From Prochlorococcus marinus str. MIT 9515 (GTDB lineage Bacteria; Cyanobacteriota; Cyanobacteriia; PCC-6307; Cyanobiaceae), in NCBI RefSeq assembly GCF_000015665.1, contig NC_008817.1, positions 1,488,001-1,552,000 of the forward strand: a stretch of 64,000 bases of DNA, in the 5' to 3' direction. Made by a program: the position numbers and the translations under genes. Positions 30,032-41,444 of the stretch are shown here, piece by piece; within the stretch, counting starts at the first letter, position 1, and each line of letters starts with the position of its first letter. The notes beneath the pieces are model-generated. The model ran no database searches and was not told the DNA's origin. It saw nothing but the letters and a program-made list of their open reading frames with translations.

Positions 30032-30397
30032 TTATTTTTTTCTTCCTGCAACTGTTTTTCTTGAGCCTCGTCTAGTTCTAGCATTAGTTCTTGTTCTCTG
30101 ACCTCTTACAGGTAGACTCATTCTATGTCTCCTGCCTCTAACACAACCAATGTCTTGAAGGCGTTTTAGAGCCATTCCCTCTTGCCTACGTAAATCTCCC
30201 TCTACAGTAAAATCTTCTGCTGCAACTCTCAATTTTTGAACATCGCTATCAGATAAATCTTTTACACGAATATCAGGATTCACTCCTGTATTCGAAAGGA
30301 TTAATTTTGATCTTGTCAGACCAATACCATAGATGTATGTGAGTGCAATTTCAACTCGTTTTTCACGAGGTATGTCAATTCCTGCGATCCTAGCCAC
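30032..30397 (-). CDS. rpsM: Ribosomal protein S13
   Basis: A head protein of the small subunit that contacts the P-site tRNA and L5. The 121 residues start [20 protein letters not shown] and end with the basic [16 protein letters not shown]. It follows rpmJ by 45 bases and leads the alpha-operon part of the block. Confidence 0.98.
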   Translation of the reverse strand: MARIAGIDIPREKRVEIALTYIYGIGLTRSKLILSNTGVNPDIRVKDLSDSDVQKLRVAAEDFTVEGDLRRQEGMALKRLQDIGCVRGRRHRMSLPVRGQRTRTNARTRRGSRKTVAGRKK

Positions 30398-30442
30398 TTG
30401 TTTTAAATTAGTTAAAGGTTTTTAAATAAATGTCATCAAAGA

Positions 30443-30559
30443 TTAACCTTGACGTTGTTTGTGTCTAGGACTCGCGGTACAAATAACCATGACCCTACCA
30501 TGTCTACGAATAACGCGACATTTGTCACACATTTTTTTTACTGAGGCTCTAACCTTCAT
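30443..30559 (-). CDS. rpmJ: Ribosomal protein L36
   Basis: A 38-residue zinc-ribbon protein: [20 protein letters not shown] followed by [18 protein letters not shown]. Three Cys and one His (CDKC, C, H) form the zinc site, so this is the zinc-binding form, in contrast to the zinc-free L31 nearby. It lies between adk and rpsM, the usual place. Confidence 0.97.
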   Translation of the reverse strand: MKVRASVKKMCDKCRVIRRHGRVMVICTASPRHKQRQG

Positions 30560-30603
30560 AAGGTTTTCTCATTAAAACATTAATTTTTTATTCTACATCA
30601 TGA

Positions 30604-31152
30604 TCAAGCCATTTTTTGTTTTATATCATTAGAAATTGTTTTTAAATCCCCATCTGCATTTATATATTCTAGTAAAGAGAGATTTTTATAATATTCAATT
30701 AATGGTTCAGTAGTTTCCTTATATATTTTTAATCTTGTTTTTATAGTTTCTTCATTATCATCTTTTCTACCTCTCAGAAGTAAACGCTTTATTAAAACTT
30801 CGTCTGGTACATCTAAATAAAAGACTATCTCTAAAGGTTGATTTATATTCATCAAAACCTCATTTAAAGAATTAACTTGTGACAAATTTCTAGGATAGCC
30901 ATCTAAAATCCAACCTTTATTATCCTTAGACAGATTTTTATTGACAATTTCTAAAACTAATTGGTCGCTTACAAGTTCGCCCTTGTTCATAATATCTTTT
31001 ACTTGTTTCCCCAAATAAGTATCCAGATCAATTTCTTTTCTTAATAATTCTCCAGTTGATAAATGCAAATAAGAATTAGCTTCACTCAAGTATGCAGCCT
31101 GAGTGCCTTTACCTGCTCCAGGAGGTCCTAAGAAGAGTAAATGTTTTTTCAT
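30604..31152 (-). CDS. adk: Adenylate kinase
   Basis: Catalyses ATP + AMP to 2 ADP in the cytoplasm. The 182 residues hold the P-loop [17 protein letters not shown] near residue 8, the AMP-site [10 protein letters not shown], and [10 protein letters not shown]. It is the short form: the LID is reduced to RGRKDDNEE, without zinc cysteines. Its ATG overlaps the secY stop by one base (TAATG), so translation is coupled. Confidence 0.97.
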   Translation of the reverse strand: MKKHLLFLGPPGAGKGTQAAYLSEANSYLHLSTGELLRKEIDLDTYLGKQVKDIMNKGELVSDQLVLEIVNKNLSKDNKGWILDGYPRNLSQVNSLNEVLMNINQPLEIVFYLDVPDEVLIKRLLLRGRKDDNEETIKTRLKIYKETTEPLIEYYKNLSLLEYINADGDLKTISNDIKQKMA

Positions 31153-32471
31153 TAATTATTAACTAGTCCCTCATATCTCTGAGAAATAACATAAGTTTGA
31201 ATTTGTTTGGCTGTATCGATCGCAACTCCCACAAGAATTAATAAAGAAGTTGCTCCTAAACCCTGAAAAGTTTGAACATTAGTTGCTCTTTCTACAGCTG
31301 CAGGAATTATAGCTACTGACCCTAAAAATAATCCTCCTAATAATGTCAATCTATTTTGAATACCTGATAAGTAATTTGCTGTTTTAGAACCTGGTCTTAC
31401 TCCAGGGATAGCAACTCCACCTTTTTTTAAATTAGATGCTACATCTACTGGGTTGATGGTAAGAGAGGCGTAAAAATAAGAAAAACCTAAAATGAGCGCA
31501 AAAAATGTCAAGGCATAAGGCCATGGATTAGATGAGCCTGGATTCAAACTGCCAGCTAATTTGATTAATACTGGATTACCCGTAACGTTTGCGACAGTTA
31601 TTGGCAAAAATATCAAGGCAGAGGCAAAGATTATTGGCATAACTCCTCCAGCATTTAATTTTAATGGTAGATAGCTTTGTCTTGTTGGAAGTAATGATGA
31701 GCTTCCTATCTGTCTTTTAGCACTCACAATTGGGATACGTCTAGCTCCTTCTTGAACAAAAATTATTCCTACAATTGTAAGTAAAAAGACTCCAAGTAAG
31801 ACGACTATACCCAAAACATCACCCCTGTCACCGGTTTGTGCTTTTTCAATAGTTGAACTTAAAGCTTTTGGTAATGTGGCCACAATATTTAAGAAGATTA
31901 CTAATGAGGCACCTTGACCTATACCTTTTTCAGTAATAATTTCGCTAAACCACATTACTATCATTGAACCGGTAACTAGGGCAATAGATGTTTGCAAAAC
32001 AAATGCGCTTTCACTTATACCCTCAACCGCATATTGTCTGAGAATTAAAGAAAATATAATACTTTGCAAAAATCCCCATCCCAAAGAGACATATCTTGTT
32101 ATTTGAGCAATTTTTCGTCTACCTGCTTCTCCCTCATTTTTCTGTAAATCTTCAAGAACAGGTAGTGAAGCAGTCAGGAGTTGGATAATAATAGAAGCAT
32201 TAATGAATGGTAAGATCCCAAGTGCAAATATTCCTAGAGTAGAAATTCCTCCTCCAGTAAAAATATCTAAAAAACCAATTAATTGTCCACCTTGATCTAT
32301 GAAACTTTTAAAAGCAACTCTATCAATCCCTGGCATTGGTATGTAAATACCCAATCGGACCAAGAGTAAAAGTCCTAAAGTGGTTAAAACTCGATTCCTT
32401 AACTCTTTATTTAAAAATAATTGAGTAATTATTTCTGAAGCACTTGGATTTCGACTTTTGTTAACTAACAT
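31152..32471 (-). CDS. secY: Preprotein translocase subunit SecY
   Basis: The channel of the Sec translocon in plasma and thylakoid membranes. The 439 residues form ten membrane helices; the N-terminal [17 protein letters not shown] and the plug-region sequence [19 protein letters not shown] are diagnostic. It follows rplO in the spc part of the operon and precedes adk with a one-base overlap. Confidence 0.98.
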   Translation of the reverse strand: MLVNKSRNPSASEIITQLFLNKELRNRVLTTLGLLLLVRLGIYIPMPGIDRVAFKSFIDQGGQLIGFLDIFTGGGISTLGIFALGILPFINASIIIQLLTASLPVLEDLQKNEGEAGRRKIAQITRYVSLGWGFLQSIIFSLILRQYAVEGISESAFVLQTSIALVTGSMIVMWFSEIITEKGIGQGASLVIFLNIVATLPKALSSTIEKAQTGDRGDVLGIVVLLGVFLLTIVGIIFVQEGARRIPIVSAKRQIGSSSLLPTRQSYLPLKLNAGGVMPIIFASALIFLPITVANVTGNPVLIKLAGSLNPGSSNPWPYALTFFALILGFSYFYASLTINPVDVASNLKKGGVAIPGVRPGSKTANYLSGIQNRLTLLGGLFLGSVAIIPAAVERATNVQTFQGLGATSLLILVGVAIDTAKQIQTYVISQRYEGLVNN

Positions 32472-32502
32472 CGGTAAGTAGAATCAAATTTATAAATTAG
32501 AT

Positions 32503-32961
32503 TTATTTATTATTCAGAACTTCGCAAGATCCACCAGCTGATTCAATTTTTTCTTGAGCAACTTTAGTGAATGCGTGAGCTTGAACTTTCAATTTTACTT
32601 TAACTACTCCATTACCTAAAATTTTTAGTGGAAATTTAGGCTTAAATAATAACTTCTTTTTCACAAGTGAATCTATATTGACAATTTCATTATCTTTAAA
32701 TTCACTTAATTTACTTAAATTAACTATTGAGTAATTTTTTTGATTAATAATTTCAAAATGCTTTAATTTGGGCACCCTTCTGTAGAGCGGCATTTGGCCA
32801 CCTTCAAATCCAGGGCGCGTAGGTCTACCAGATCGAGATTTTTGTCCTCTCATACCGAAACCACAAGAAGCTCCTTGCCCAGCAGCAATACCCCTACCTT
32901 TTCTTAGTTTTTTCTTTCTAGAACCAAGATTTGATTTTAGTGTATTTAGTGTTGAAGTCAT
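32503..32961 (-). CDS. rplO: Ribosomal protein L15
   Basis: A late-assembly large-subunit protein. ATG 32961 gives [20 protein letters not shown] and 152 residues; an upstream in-frame codon at 32985 would overlap rpsE and add eight odd residues. The glycine-arginine core ([20 protein letters not shown]) and [19 protein letters not shown] are typical. Confidence 0.97.
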   Translation of the reverse strand: MTSTLNTLKSNLGSRKKKLRKGRGIAAGQGASCGFGMRGQKSRSGRPTRPGFEGGQMPLYRRVPKLKHFEIINQKNYSIVNLSKLSEFKDNEIVNIDSLVKKKLLFKPKFPLKILGNGVVKVKLKVQAHAFTKVAQEKIESAGGSCEVLNNK

Positions 32962-32965
32962 AATT

Positions 32966-33586
32966 TTAAGAATAAAGCTGTTCAAGAGAAATACCTCTCT
33001 CCCTAGAGGCAGATTTGTGGGTTCTTAATTGAGAGAGAGCCACCATTGCAGCCCTTGCATTATTTAAAGGAGTCTTACTACCCAATCTTTTAGCTAAAAC
33101 ATTTTTTATGCCTGCTAATTCTAAAACCGTCCTTATTGAACCTCCAGCAATTACACCGGTACCTGGAGCAGCAGGTCTTATAAGAACATTTGCAGCTCCA
33201 TCTCTACCTTTAGATAAAGTTGGTATTGAATTATTTGGGGTTAGAGGGACTCTAACAAGATGTTTTTTGCCATCTGAAACTCCTTTTCTTACTGCTCCAA
33301 TAACATCTCCTGCTTTCCCGACTCCTACTCCTACTTGACCTTTTTCATTCCCCACAACAACAATTGCTCTAAAACTCATTTTTTTTCCACCTTTTACAGT
33401 TTTGAATACCCTTCTGATTTGCACAACTCTTTCTTGCCACTCAGAATCTCTCTCATTTTTAGAATCACCTCTTCTATTTCTTTTTCGATCATTGTTACGA
33501 TTACCTTTCCTCTGATCGTTAGGATTTGATGGAGGTAAATTATCAGCTTTGGACTGATTTTCGTTTTTTGTTGGAGTGTCTGTCAT
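32966..33586 (-). CDS. rpsE: Ribosomal protein S5
   Basis: A small-subunit protein that helps decoding accuracy. The 206 residues have a long, hydrophilic, basic N-terminal extension of about 48 residues before the conserved [20 protein letters not shown]; this explains the length over the E. coli protein. The core [20 protein letters not shown] is intact. It is followed by rplO after four bases. No rpmD (L30) lies between them, as usual in cyanobacteria. Confidence 0.98.
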
Positions 33587-33601
33587 GATAAAAATAAATA
33601 T

Positions 33602-33970
33602 TTAGAAATTCAGGCCTGCATCACGGGCTGCGTCAGCTAAAGCTTTAACTCTCCCATGATATAAATTTCCCCCTCGATCAAAAATAACTTGTTTGATACC
33701 TTTCTTAATTGCTCGTTTAGCTAATAACTTACCAACTATTGTAGAAGAACTGCAGTTAGGAGAAAGTTTATCTGAATCCTCCTTAAGCTCTTTATCTACC
33801 GTTGAAGCTGAACATATTGTTTGTTGTGCATCGTCGTCAATAACTTGTGCATAAATATGATTATTAGAACGAAAAACTGCTAATCTTGGCCTAATTTTAT
33901 TACCAATTAAGTATCTTCTTAATCTTTTATGACGTTTTTGAGTTTGGAGTTTTCTTGAAATTTTAGCCAT
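33602..33970 (-). CDS. rplR: Ribosomal protein L18
   Basis: A 5S rRNA-binding protein of the central protuberance. The 122 residues contain [31 protein letters not shown] and the C-terminal [20 protein letters not shown]. It lies between rplF and rpsE in normal spc order. Confidence 0.98.
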   Translation of the reverse strand: MAKISRKLQTQKRHKRLRRYLIGNKIRPRLAVFRSNNHIYAQVIDDDAQQTICSASTVDKELKEDSDKLSPNCSSSTIVGKLLAKRAIKKGIKQVIFDRGGNLYHGRVKALADAARDAGLNF

Positions 33971-33984
33971 GATTTTTAAAGCAA

Positions 33985-34524
33985 TTATTTTTTGCCGGAT
34001 TTACCAGCTTTTCTGATGATTCTCTCATCTTGGTATTTAATACCTTTACCTTTATAAGGTTCGGGAGGTCTGATTGATCTGATTTTTGCGGCTTCGTTTC
34101 CAACAATTTCTTTGTCAATCCCAGATACAGTTACATTCGTATTACTTTCAACTTTGTATGTTATACCATCGGGGGGGGTCATTTCTACTGGATGGCTATA
34201 TCCAGCACTTACTACTAAAGTTTTTCCTTTAACTTGAGCTCTAGATCCAACACCTACTATTTCTAATTTCTTTGAATATCCATCAGTTACTCCCTGTACC
34301 ATATTTGAAATCAATGTCCTACAGAGGCCATGCCTTTCTCTTGAATATCTTTTTGTCGTAGATGGAGTAACAACAATCTGGTTTTCTTTTTGGACAAAAT
34401 CTACACCTTCAGGCATGAGTCTTTTAAGTTCACCTTTTGGACCCTTTACGGTAATAGTTAAGCCATTAATATCAACTGATACCTTGTCAGGGATTTGTAC
34501 TGGGGATTTTCCTATTCTTGACAT
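33985..34524 (-). CDS. rplF: Ribosomal protein L6
   Basis: A large-subunit protein near the sarcin-ricin loop. The 179 residues start [20 protein letters not shown] and end with the signature [20 protein letters not shown]. It lies 12 bases after rpsH. Confidence 0.98.
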   Translation of the reverse strand: MSRIGKSPVQIPDKVSVDINGLTITVKGPKGELKRLMPEGVDFVQKENQIVVTPSTTKRYSRERHGLCRTLISNMVQGVTDGYSKKLEIVGVGSRAQVKGKTLVVSAGYSHPVEMTPPDGITYKVESNTNVTVSGIDKEIVGNEAAKIRSIRPPEPYKGKGIKYQDERIIRKAGKSGKK

Positions 34525-34536
34525 AATTAATTCTCC

Positions 34537-34938
34537 TTAATAAACATAACAAAGAACTTCTCCACCGATGCCTTGTTTTCTTGCATCGCGGTCACTCATT
34601 ACACCTTTTGAGGTGGATACTATAGCAACTCCAAGCCCCCCAAGAACTTTTGGCAACCCCTTTGTGTTCTTATAAACTCTTAATCCGGGTTTACTAACTC
34701 TTTGCATTGATCTAATAGTAGGAAATCTATTTTTCCCACTATATTTAAGCCCTAGAACTATTTTTGACTCATAGCCTTCTCCTTCTTCGTTAATATCCGC
34801 TATGAAACCTTCTTTTTGAAGAACTTTAGCAATACTAAGAATCATCCTAGAAGCTGGAATTGATGTTGATGTATGCTTTTTTTGACTCGCATTTCTTATC
34901 CGAGTGAGCATATCTGAAATAGGATCGTGATTTGACAT
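34537..34938 (-). CDS. rpsH: Ribosomal protein S8
   Basis: A central-domain 16S rRNA-binding protein and, in E. coli, the spc-operon repressor. The 133 residues include [20 protein letters not shown] and the end [20 protein letters not shown]. rplE ends only 10 bases upstream; rpsN (S14), which sits between them in E. coli, is absent here. Confidence 0.98.
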   Translation of the reverse strand: MSNHDPISDMLTRIRNASQKKHTSTSIPASRMILSIAKVLQKEGFIADINEEGEGYESKIVLGLKYSGKNRFPTIRSMQRVSKPGLRVYKNTKGLPKVLGGLGVAIVSTSKGVMSDRDARKQGIGGEVLCYVY

Positions 34939-34948
34939 GTTTATTAAG

Positions 34949-35485
34949 TTAATTACTAAAAGGCATTCCTAGCTCCTTCAGAAGAGCTTTACCCTCTTGA
35001 TCATTTGAAGCGCTAGTGACAATTGTGATGTCCATTCCTCTAATGGAGTCAATTTTATCAAATGAAATTTCAGGGAATATTAATTGTTCTTTGACACCTA
35101 AAGTATAATTTCCTCTCCCATCAAAGCTTTTAGGATTAACACCCCTGAAATCTCTTATTCTTGGCAAGGCTAGATTTATAAATCTTTCAAGAAAAGAATA
35201 CATCCTGTCACCCCTTAAGGTAACAGTGCAGCCAATTGCCATGCCTTCCCTGATTTTAAAGCCTGCAATTGCTTTTTTAGATCTTGTAACTAAAGCTTTT
35301 TGCCCAGTAATAGTTGCCATTTCATTTAAAGAGGCTTCTAAAGCCTTTGAATTCGAAGCAGCTTCTCCAAGCCCTCTATTGACATTAACTTTAATAACCT
35401 TGGGGACTTGATGAATATTTTTAAGACCAAGATCTTTTAAAAGCTTTGGTCTTATTGTTTCTTTGTAGCGAGTTTTAAGAGTCAT
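34949..35485 (-). CDS. rplE: Ribosomal protein L5
   Basis: A 5S rRNA-binding protein that contacts P-site tRNA. The 178 residues include [39 protein letters not shown] and [20 protein letters not shown]. It follows rplX by 75 bases. Confidence 0.98.
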   Translation of the reverse strand: MTLKTRYKETIRPKLLKDLGLKNIHQVPKVIKVNVNRGLGEAASNSKALEASLNEMATITGQKALVTRSKKAIAGFKIREGMAIGCTVTLRGDRMYSFLERFINLALPRIRDFRGVNPKSFDGRGNYTLGVKEQLIFPEISFDKIDSIRGMDITIVTSASNDQEGKALLKELGMPFSN

Positions 35486-35560
35486 AATTTTTAGAATTAA
35501 TTCTGGTCTTTGTCAGAATTGTGTAGTAAGAAAATTGAAATCTCGTTTTGGATGAAAAAT

Positions 35561-35917
35561 TTAATCAATTAGTTCACCAGTTTTTTTCAATTTCCTTTTT
35601 TTTACTCCTTCTTTATCAATAAAAAATTCAATTTTGCTTACTATATTTTTATCTTTAGAAAAAAACATTACGTTAGAGGCATGTAATGAAGCTTCTTCAG
35701 TCAATATCCTCCCACTTTCGCCTTCTTGAGTAGGTTTAACATGTTTTGTTCTAAGATTTATTCCCTTAACTACTACTCTATTTTCTAATGGAATGGTTTT
35801 TAAAACTTCACCAGTCTTACCTTTTTCTTTTCCATTAATAACTTTAACTAAGTCACCTGTTTTGATTCTCATTTTTATTCGTTTGGAATTTTTCTTTTGT
35901 TTAATTGAATCCAACAT
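35561..35917 (-). CDS. rplX: Ribosomal protein L24
   Basis: An early-assembly large-subunit protein with a KOW motif ([20 protein letters not shown]). ATG 35917 is accepted because it directly follows the rplN stop (TAAATG) and a GGAGG lies eight bases before it; an internal ATG at 35872 would give the more usual length near 103. Confidence 0.95.
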   Translation of the reverse strand: MLDSIKQKKNSKRIKMRIKTGDLVKVINGKEKGKTGEVLKTIPLENRVVVKGINLRTKHVKPTQEGESGRILTEEASLHASNVMFFSKDKNIVSKIEFFIDKEGVKKRKLKKTGELID

Positions 35918-36283
35918 TTAAATAACCTCCGGAGCTAAAGAAACAATCTTAGTAAAATTCTTATCCCGTAATTCCCTTGCTACAGGACCAAAGACTCTAG
36001 TGCCTTTTGGATTTTTATCTTCATTAATCAAAACAGCTGCATTATCATCAAAACGAATAGAATTGCCTGTATTTCTTCTTAAAGTATGTCTTGTCCTAAC
36101 AATAACAGCTTTAACTACATCTGATTTTTTAACTCCCATATTTGGCAATGCATCTTTTACTGATGCAACTACAACATCTCCCACATGAGCATATCTTCTA
36201 TTTGAACCTAAAACCCTTATGCATTGTAATCTTTTGGCCCCGCTGTTATCTGCAACGGTTAAATAAGTTTCTTGTTGAATCAT
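35918..36283 (-). CDS. rplN: Ribosomal protein L14
   Basis: A large-subunit protein at the inter-subunit bridge. The 121 residues start [20 protein letters not shown] and contain [20 protein letters not shown] and [14 protein letters not shown]. Its start overlaps the rpsQ stop by four bases (ATGA). Confidence 0.98.
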   Translation of the reverse strand: MIQQETYLTVADNSGAKRLQCIRVLGSNRRYAHVGDVVVASVKDALPNMGVKKSDVVKAVIVRTRHTLRRNTGNSIRFDDNAAVLINEDKNPKGTRVFGPVARELRDKNFTKIVSLAPEVI

Positions 36284-36546
36284 TTTTTATCCTCCTTATT
36301 CTTTATTGTTTTGTTGAGAATTTCTTCTATTGCCCATCTCTTATGAGCACTTAGTGGTCTAGTTTCTTTAATTTTAACTCTATCGCCCATAGCACAGCTA
36401 TTTTCTGGATCATGTGCCTTGTAGCGAGTAGTTTTACTTACAATTTTTTTATAAGTTGGATGAGGATATCTATTGATAACGGCGACAACAACTGTTTTAT
36501 CCATTTTGTCGCTTACAACAGTACCAATTCTTTCTTTAAGTGCCAT
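36280..36546 (-). CDS. rpsQ: Ribosomal protein S17
   Basis: An OB-fold 16S rRNA-binding protein. The 88 residues include [19 protein letters not shown] and the [17 protein letters not shown] segment. It overlaps rplN by four bases and follows rpmC by eight. Confidence 0.97.
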   Translation of the reverse strand: MALKERIGTVVSDKMDKTVVVAVINRYPHPTYKKIVSKTTRYKAHDPENSCAMGDRVKIKETRPLSAHKRWAIEEILNKTIKNKEDKK

Positions 36547-36554
36547 AGTAATAA

Positions 36555-36773
36555 TTAATCAGAGGATTTTTGAGAATTAGATTGACTTTTACTAAGTGTA
36601 AGTAATTGTGCAACTTGTTTCTTGATGATTTTAAATTGATGAGTTTCATTAAGCTGTCTTGTCGCTTGTTTAAACCTCAAGTCGAAAAGATCTTTACGTA
36701 ATTGATCAATTTTTTCATTAATTTCAGAAGAATTTAATTTTTTAAATTCTTTTATAGATTCTGAGTTTTTCAT
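36555..36773 (-). CDS. rpmC: Ribosomal protein L29
   Basis: A small helical protein at the tunnel exit, where it helps dock trigger factor and SRP. The 72 residues contain [20 protein letters not shown] and [19 protein letters not shown]. Its start overlaps the rplP stop by four bases. Confidence 0.95.
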   Translation of the reverse strand: MKNSESIKEFKKLNSSEINEKIDQLRKDLFDLRFKQATRQLNETHQFKIIKKQVAQLLTLSKSQSNSQKSSD

Positions 36774-37252
36774 TTTTTAACCTCCTCTGTTGATTCTTTC
36801 TCAATAGCCTTTTCTACTGGTGAATCACCACCTACAATTTTATCGCTTGAAATAAATTTTGTTTTAACAGGTAATTTATATTGGGCCAAGCGCATAGCTT
36901 CTTTGGCAATTTCTTCTGTAATCTCTTCACCACCCATTTCAAATAATATTCTTCCCGGTTTTACGACAGCAACCCAAAACTCAGGATTACCTTTACCAGA
37001 ACCCATTCTTGTTTCAGCGGGTCTCATGGTGACTGGTTTATCTGGAAAAATACGAATCCATATTTTCCCTCCACGTTTCACATACCTTGTCATTGCTCTT
37101 CTACTAGCTTCAATCTGACGAGCAGTAACCCAACCACAATCTTGAGCTTGGAGTGCAAACTGACCAAATGCTATGGTGTTGCCCTTAGAGGCAATACCTT
37201 TCATTCTACCTCTATGCTGTTTTCGGAATTTAGTACGTTTTGGACTAAGCAT
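36770..37252 (-). CDS. rplP: Ribosomal protein L16
   Basis: A large-subunit protein near the A-site tRNA elbow. The 160 residues start [19 protein letters not shown] and include [20 protein letters not shown] and the [14 protein letters not shown] core. A C-terminal acidic extension makes it longer than E. coli L16. Confidence 0.98.
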   Translation of the reverse strand: MLSPKRTKFRKQHRGRMKGIASKGNTIAFGQFALQAQDCGWVTARQIEASRRAMTRYVKRGGKIWIRIFPDKPVTMRPAETRMGSGKGNPEFWVAVVKPGRILFEMGGEEITEEIAKEAMRLAQYKLPVKTKFISSDKIVGGDSPVEKAIEKESTEEVKK

Positions 37253-37263
37253 TTTTATACCTC

Positions 37264-37998
37264 CTATGAATTCTCATTAGATGAACGATCCTCAAATTGC
37301 TGTGGCTTTCGACTACCTTTCCTTCTAGGTATCGCCCCAACAGGAATAGTTTGTTCTTCTTTAGGAAGTACCTCTCCTTTAAAAACCCAAACTTTAATAC
37401 CCAAAACACCATAAGTTGTATTTGCTTCTCGCAGTGCATAATCAACTTCAGCTCTCAGAGTATGTAGAGGAACTCTACCTTCTCTTGTCCATTCTGATCT
37501 AGCTATTTCGGCACCATTCAGTCTTCCTCCGACTTGTATCTTCAGACCTAATACTCCAGCCCTTTGAGCTCTTTGCAAAGCCATCCTTATAGTTCTTCGA
37601 AAGGCAACCCTTTTTTCTAATTGTTGAGCTATATATTCAGCTAATAAATATGCATCAGCATCAACTCGCTCTACTTCAACTACATTAATTCTGACTTGTC
37701 TGGTTCTATCTCCAATAGTTTTTTGAATGCCTGATCTCAATTCTTCAATACCACTTCCTTGTCTTCCTACAATTACTCCAGGTCTGGCTGTTTTCAATTC
37801 AAGTTCTAACTGATCGGCTTTTCTAGCAATTAAAACATCACTAATTCCAGCTGAACTATATTTCTTTTGGATAAAGTTACGGATTTTATAGTCTTCTTGA
37901 AGAAGAATTGGATAAGTTTTAGAAGTAGCGAACCATTTGGAACGATGTTCTTGGGTAATACCTAACCTAAGTCCTGTTGGATTAATTTTATTTCCCAT
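37264..37998 (-). CDS. rpsC: Ribosomal protein S3
   Basis: A head protein at the mRNA entry channel with KH domain. The 244 residues include [20 protein letters not shown] and the KH-type [20 protein letters not shown]. Its start overlaps the rplV stop by one base. Confidence 0.98.
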   Translation of the reverse strand: MGNKINPTGLRLGITQEHRSKWFATSKTYPILLQEDYKIRNFIQKKYSSAGISDVLIARKADQLELELKTARPGVIVGRQGSGIEELRSGIQKTIGDRTRQVRINVVEVERVDADAYLLAEYIAQQLEKRVAFRRTIRMALQRAQRAGVLGLKIQVGGRLNGAEIARSEWTREGRVPLHTLRAEVDYALREANTTYGVLGIKVWVFKGEVLPKEEQTIPVGAIPRRKGSRKPQQFEDRSSNENS

Positions 37999-38384
37999 TA
38001 GTTTTGAGCCTCCGTATTAGTTTGATTTGGAGCAGATTCAACAGAAATACTGATATGGCAAGTCTGTTTTTTGATAGAGAAAGCTCTACCTTGAGCTCTT
38101 GGTCTGAACCTTTTCATTACTGGTCCATTATCAGCTGAAGCTGAAGAAATTACTAAGGAGGAAGGTTCCATACCTAAGTTATGTTCTGCATTTGCTACTG
38201 CAGATCTTAATACTTTGGTAATAGGATCTGTAGATCTATATGGCATGAATTCCAACATAATAAGTGCATCTCGATAAGATTTACCTCTAATTTGATCAAG
38301 AACTCTTCTTACTTTTGATGCAGATCCACGAATGTACTTACCGTGAGCAATAGCTTTTTTTGTCATTTCAGATTTTTTTATCAT
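37998..38384 (-). CDS. rplV: Ribosomal protein L22
   Basis: A large-subunit protein lining the exit tunnel. The 128 residues contain [40 protein letters not shown] and [23 protein letters not shown] 38384 directly follows the rpsS stop (TAAATG) and has a purine-rich binding site inside the end of rpsS. Confidence 0.97.
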   Translation of the reverse strand: MIKKSEMTKKAIAHGKYIRGSASKVRRVLDQIRGKSYRDALIMLEFMPYRSTDPITKVLRSAVANAEHNLGMEPSSLVISSASADNGPVMKRFRPRAQGRAFSIKKQTCHISISVESAPNQTNTEAQN

Positions 38385-38660
38385 TTATCTTGCCCCCTTC
38401 TTATCTCTTAAGTGACCACGATAGGTTCTAGTAGGAGCGAATTCACCTAATTTATGGCCAATCATTTGTTCAGTTATAAATACTGGTATATGGGCCTTAC
38501 CATTATGGACTGCGATCGTATGACCAATCATAACAGGAAGTATCGTCGAAGATCGAGACCATGTTTTTATAACTGATTTATCATTTTCAGTATTTTGTTT
38601 TTCTACCTTTTTAAGCAAACTATCTGCTATAAAAGGTCCTTTTTTTAATGAACGTCCCAT
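38385..38660 (-). CDS. rpsS: Ribosomal protein S19
   Basis: A head protein that forms a bridge and contacts the A-site region. The 91 residues start [20 protein letters not shown] and include [20 protein letters not shown] and [19 protein letters not shown]. It follows rplB by 38 bases, a gap that holds a short TAGAAA repeat. Confidence 0.98.
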   Translation of the reverse strand: MGRSLKKGPFIADSLLKKVEKQNTENDKSVIKTWSRSSTILPVMIGHTIAVHNGKAHIPVFITEQMIGHKLGEFAPTRTYRGHLRDKKGAR

Positions 38661-38670
38661 GATTTATAAA

Positions 38671-38690
38671 ATAGAAATAGAAATAGAAAT
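38671..38690. repeat. Hexanucleotide repeat (ATAGAA-type) between rplB and rpsS
   Basis: Three tandem copies of ATAGAA-like units (ataGAAatagaaatagaaat) fill most of the 38-base gap between rplB and rpsS, just before the rpsS start. Copy-number change here would alter the leader of rpsS without touching a coding frame. Confidence 0.6.
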
Positions 38691-38698
38691 AAAAGTAA

Positions 38699-39562
38699 TC
38701 AAGAATCTCTTCCTCCTCTACTTCTCTTAGAGATCCTTCGACGTCTTCGAACGACTAAGTTATTACTTGGCTTGTTCTTCTTACGTGTCTTCAATCCAAG
38801 TGCTGCCTTACCCCAAGGGGTTACAGGACCTGCCCGACCAATCGGAGCCTTTCCCTCTCCTCCTCCATGTGGATGATCACATGGGTTCATAACACTACCT
38901 CTCACTTGAGGTCTTCTACCTAACCATCTTGTTCTTCCTGCTTTTCCCAAGCTGGTATTGCGTATTTCCGCGTTACCCACCTCACCTAAAGTTGCATAAC
39001 ATTCCTTACGAACAAGTCGAACTTCTGTAGAAGGGAGTTTCAATGCTACATAATCCCCCTCTTTCGCCATTAATTGTGCACTAGCTCCTGCAGATCTGAC
39101 CATTTGAGCACCTCTCCCAGCATATAGTTCTACACAATGAACACTCGATCCTAATGGCATAACAGATAAAGGCATTGCATTACCATCTTCAATTGGAACA
39201 CTATCACCAGAAATTACATTTTGACCAACTTTTATGCCTGCAGGAGCGATAATATACCTTTTCTCTCCATCTTCGTAGAATAACAGTGCAAGCCTAGCAT
39301 TTCTATGAGGATCATAATGAATAGCTGCCACTTTGGCATTAATGTTTCTCTTATCTCTTCTAAAATCTACTAATCTATATTGTCTTTTATGTCCACCACC
39401 TCTATGGCGACAAGTTATAACACCTCTGTTATTTCTCCCTTTATTTCTATGCTTAGAAACTATTAATGATCTTTCAGGTTTAGAGCCTGTTATCTCACTA
39501 AAGTCAGTAACAACTCTTTGCCTAGTTCCAGGTGTGTAGGGTTTGAATTTACGAATAGCCAT
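38699..39562 (-). CDS. rplB: Ribosomal protein L2
   Basis: A core large-subunit protein near the peptidyl transferase centre. The 287 residues include [39 protein letters not shown], and the essential His region [20 protein letters not shown]. It lies 12 bases after rplW. Confidence 0.99.
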   Translation of the reverse strand: MAIRKFKPYTPGTRQRVVTDFSEITGSKPERSLIVSKHRNKGRNNRGVITCRHRGGGHKRQYRLVDFRRDKRNINAKVAAIHYDPHRNARLALLFYEDGEKRYIIAPAGIKVGQNVISGDSVPIEDGNAMPLSVMPLGSSVHCVELYAGRGAQMVRSAGASAQLMAKEGDYVALKLPSTEVRLVRKECYATLGEVGNAEIRNTSLGKAGRTRWLGRRPQVRGSVMNPCDHPHGGGEGKAPIGRAGPVTPWGKAALGLKTRKKNKPSNNLVVRRRRRISKRSRGGRDS

Positions 39563-39574
39563 GATAAAAACTCC

Positions 39575-39877
39575 TTAAGATTCTGGGAATAGTTGGATTT
39601 TGTCTCCTTCAGCAAGACGTACAATTGCCTTTTTGACTTGAGAACGTTTTCCGGAGAATTTACCGACTCTTCTTGTTCTCCTAGGAGGATTCATAGTGTT
39701 TATTCCTATAACTTTAACATTAAACAAGGCCTCTATTGCTGCCTTGATTTGAGGCTTTGCCGCTCTATGATCTACCTCAAAAGTATATTGATTAAGGTCT
39801 AGTGCATTTGTCGCTTTTTCTGTAATGACGGGCTTACGAATTACATCTGCTAAACGAGACTCAAATAATTTACTCAT
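39575..39877 (-). CDS. rplW: Ribosomal protein L23
   Basis: A tunnel-exit protein that docks trigger factor and SRP. The 100 residues contain [40 protein letters not shown] and [20 protein letters not shown]. It overlaps rplD by four bases. Confidence 0.97.
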   Translation of the reverse strand: MSKLFESRLADVIRKPVITEKATNALDLNQYTFEVDHRAAKPQIKAAIEALFNVKVIGINTMNPPRRTRRVGKFSGKRSQVKKAIVRLAEGDKIQLFPES

Positions 39878-40506
39878 GATGCATAAACCTCCTGAATTTT
39901 ATTGATTGCTGATTGACCTATCACTAGCTTATTAGCATTGAGAATATCAAAAACATTTAACTGATCAGCAGCAATTAATTTTACTTTTGCAATATTGTTG
40001 ATAGATTTTTTTATGACTTCAGAAGGACTATCAAGAATAACCAAAACTTTTTCTGTTTTTTCTATTCCTAATCTAGAAAGACCATTTATTATCTCACTAG
40101 TTTTTGGTTGATTAAGTGTAGAGCCAAAATCTTCTACGGCTTTTATATCATCAACTCTGGACATTAAAGCTGTTCTAAGGGCTAATCTTCTTTCCTTTCG
40201 ATTCATATCCAGATTATACGAACGCGGTTTAGGGCCAAAAATCACCCCTCCGCCGGGTCTTAATGGAGTTCTTATTGATCCTTGACGGGCTCTTCCTGTC
40301 CCCTTTTGCTTATATGGCTTTCTACCGCCTCCGCGAACTTCGGACCTTGTCAAGGTAGATGCAGTACCTTGTCTTTGGTTAGCTAATTGTCTAAGAACAG
40401 CTCTATGAATTAAATCGGAGGAAGAAGTCTCTTTAGCAACTTTCAAATCAATTGAAACTTTGCCCACTTTTTTACCATCCCATTTTAAAGTTTCTAAAGT
40501 TGTCAT
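39874..40506 (-). CDS. rplD: Ribosomal protein L4
   Basis: A large-subunit protein that reaches into the exit tunnel and, in E. coli, controls the S10 operon. The 210 residues include the conserved loop [20 protein letters not shown] and [15 protein letters not shown]. It overlaps rplC and rplW by four bases on either side. Confidence 0.98.
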   Translation of the reverse strand: MTTLETLKWDGKKVGKVSIDLKVAKETSSSDLIHRAVLRQLANQRQGTASTLTRSEVRGGGRKPYKQKGTGRARQGSIRTPLRPGGGVIFGPKPRSYNLDMNRKERRLALRTALMSRVDDIKAVEDFGSTLNQPKTSEIINGLSRLGIEKTEKVLVILDSPSEVIKKSINNIAKVKLIAADQLNVFDILNANKLVIGQSAINKIQEVYAS

Positions 40507-41156
40507 GATTTAGTTCCTCCTTTATTACCTACAGTATTGTTAGGCCTAATATTCACTATCGAACCAGGTTTTCCTGGTACAGATCCTTTAACTACAAGCA
40601 AATTTTTCTGATCATCAATTTTAACCACCAGTAAACCTTTTGTAGTAATTTTTTTTCCTCCATATCTTCCTGCCATTCTTTTCCCAGGATAAATTCGCCC
40701 CGGTGTTGTTCCAGCCCCTGTAGAACCTGGAGCTCTATGGTTTTTTGAACCATGGCTCATAGGTCCTCTACTGAAACCATGTCTTTTCTGATATCCAGAA
40801 AAACCTCTTCCCATTGATTTTCCGCTTATATCAACTTTTTGACCGACCTCAAAATTTGTAACAGTTATTTCTTTTCCAATCTCGTAAGAAGAATTTTCTT
40901 CAACTTTAAATTCTTTTAAGTGTTTTAAAAGTTCTTTGCCTGACTTTAATAAATGACCTTTCTCAGGTTTACTTAAGTGCTTATCTTTCGATACGCCATA
41001 ACCTATTTGAATAGCAGTATAACCATCCAAAGATTGAGTTTTTAATTGGGTGACACGACATGGACCAGCCTCTATAAGAGTAACTGGTACTGCATTTCCA
41101 TCATCATCGAATAATTGGGACATTCCCAATTTTTTTCCTAAGATTCCTATTGACAT
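40503..41156 (-). CDS. rplC: Ribosomal protein L3
   Basis: An early-assembly large-subunit protein and the first gene of this superoperon. The 217 residues start [20 protein letters not shown] and include the loop [20 protein letters not shown] and [15 protein letters not shown]. rpsJ (S10), which precedes it in many bacteria, is not here; the promoter must lie in the 288-base spacer shared with ndhN. Confidence 0.98.
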   Translation of the reverse strand: MSIGILGKKLGMSQLFDDDGNAVPVTLIEAGPCRVTQLKTQSLDGYTAIQIGYGVSKDKHLSKPEKGHLLKSGKELLKHLKEFKVEENSSYEIGKEITVTNFEVGQKVDISGKSMGRGFSGYQKRHGFSRGPMSHGSKNHRAPGSTGAGTTPGRIYPGKRMAGRYGGKKITTKGLLVVKIDDQKNLLVVKGSVPGKPGSIVNIRPNNTVGNKGGTKS

Positions 41157-41444
41157 AAGACTTGAATAGGCTAGCTCATCTTAATTTTTGAATTAATTAT
41201 CGAATCTTTTTAAAGTTTCAATGACATTATCAATCAAAAATTTAATTTTAAGGGGTGAGACTTTTCTAAAATTAGAAAGTTTCTCTTCGGATTAAACCAA
41301 TCCCAGATTTCTCTAACGAAACGCTAAAGATGTAAACCATTCAGAGGCTCGGCTAGCTTGCGAGCTTAAAAAAATTCACCGAATATAAATTGTACATCAT
41401 CAAGTACCATAAAATGAAATAATATATAGAAAAAAGGAATCTTT
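41157..41444. promoter_or_regulatory. Divergent leader of rplC and ndhN
   Basis: The 288-base spacer carries two imperfect hairpins: ACTTTTCTAA/TTAGAAAGT at 41259-41280 and AGGCTCG/CGAGCTT at 41345-41367 with a 9-base loop. The 8-mer GGCTAGCT occurs at 41168-41175 and again at 41351-41358. Both hairpins lie in what is likely the ribosomal-operon leader and could be regulatory; neither is followed by a T-run in the rplC direction. Confidence 0.4.

Noticed and set aside
30398-40506. Missing rpsJ and rpsN as gene loss
   Set aside because: In cyanobacteria these genes normally lie elsewhere (rpsJ with the str-type operon), so their absence from this block is ordinary.
41395-41412. GTAC...GTAC near-repeat before ndhN as an NtcA or LexA box
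   Set aside because: The spacing between the half-sites fits neither consensus, and the halves are embedded in AT-rich DNA where this can arise by chance.
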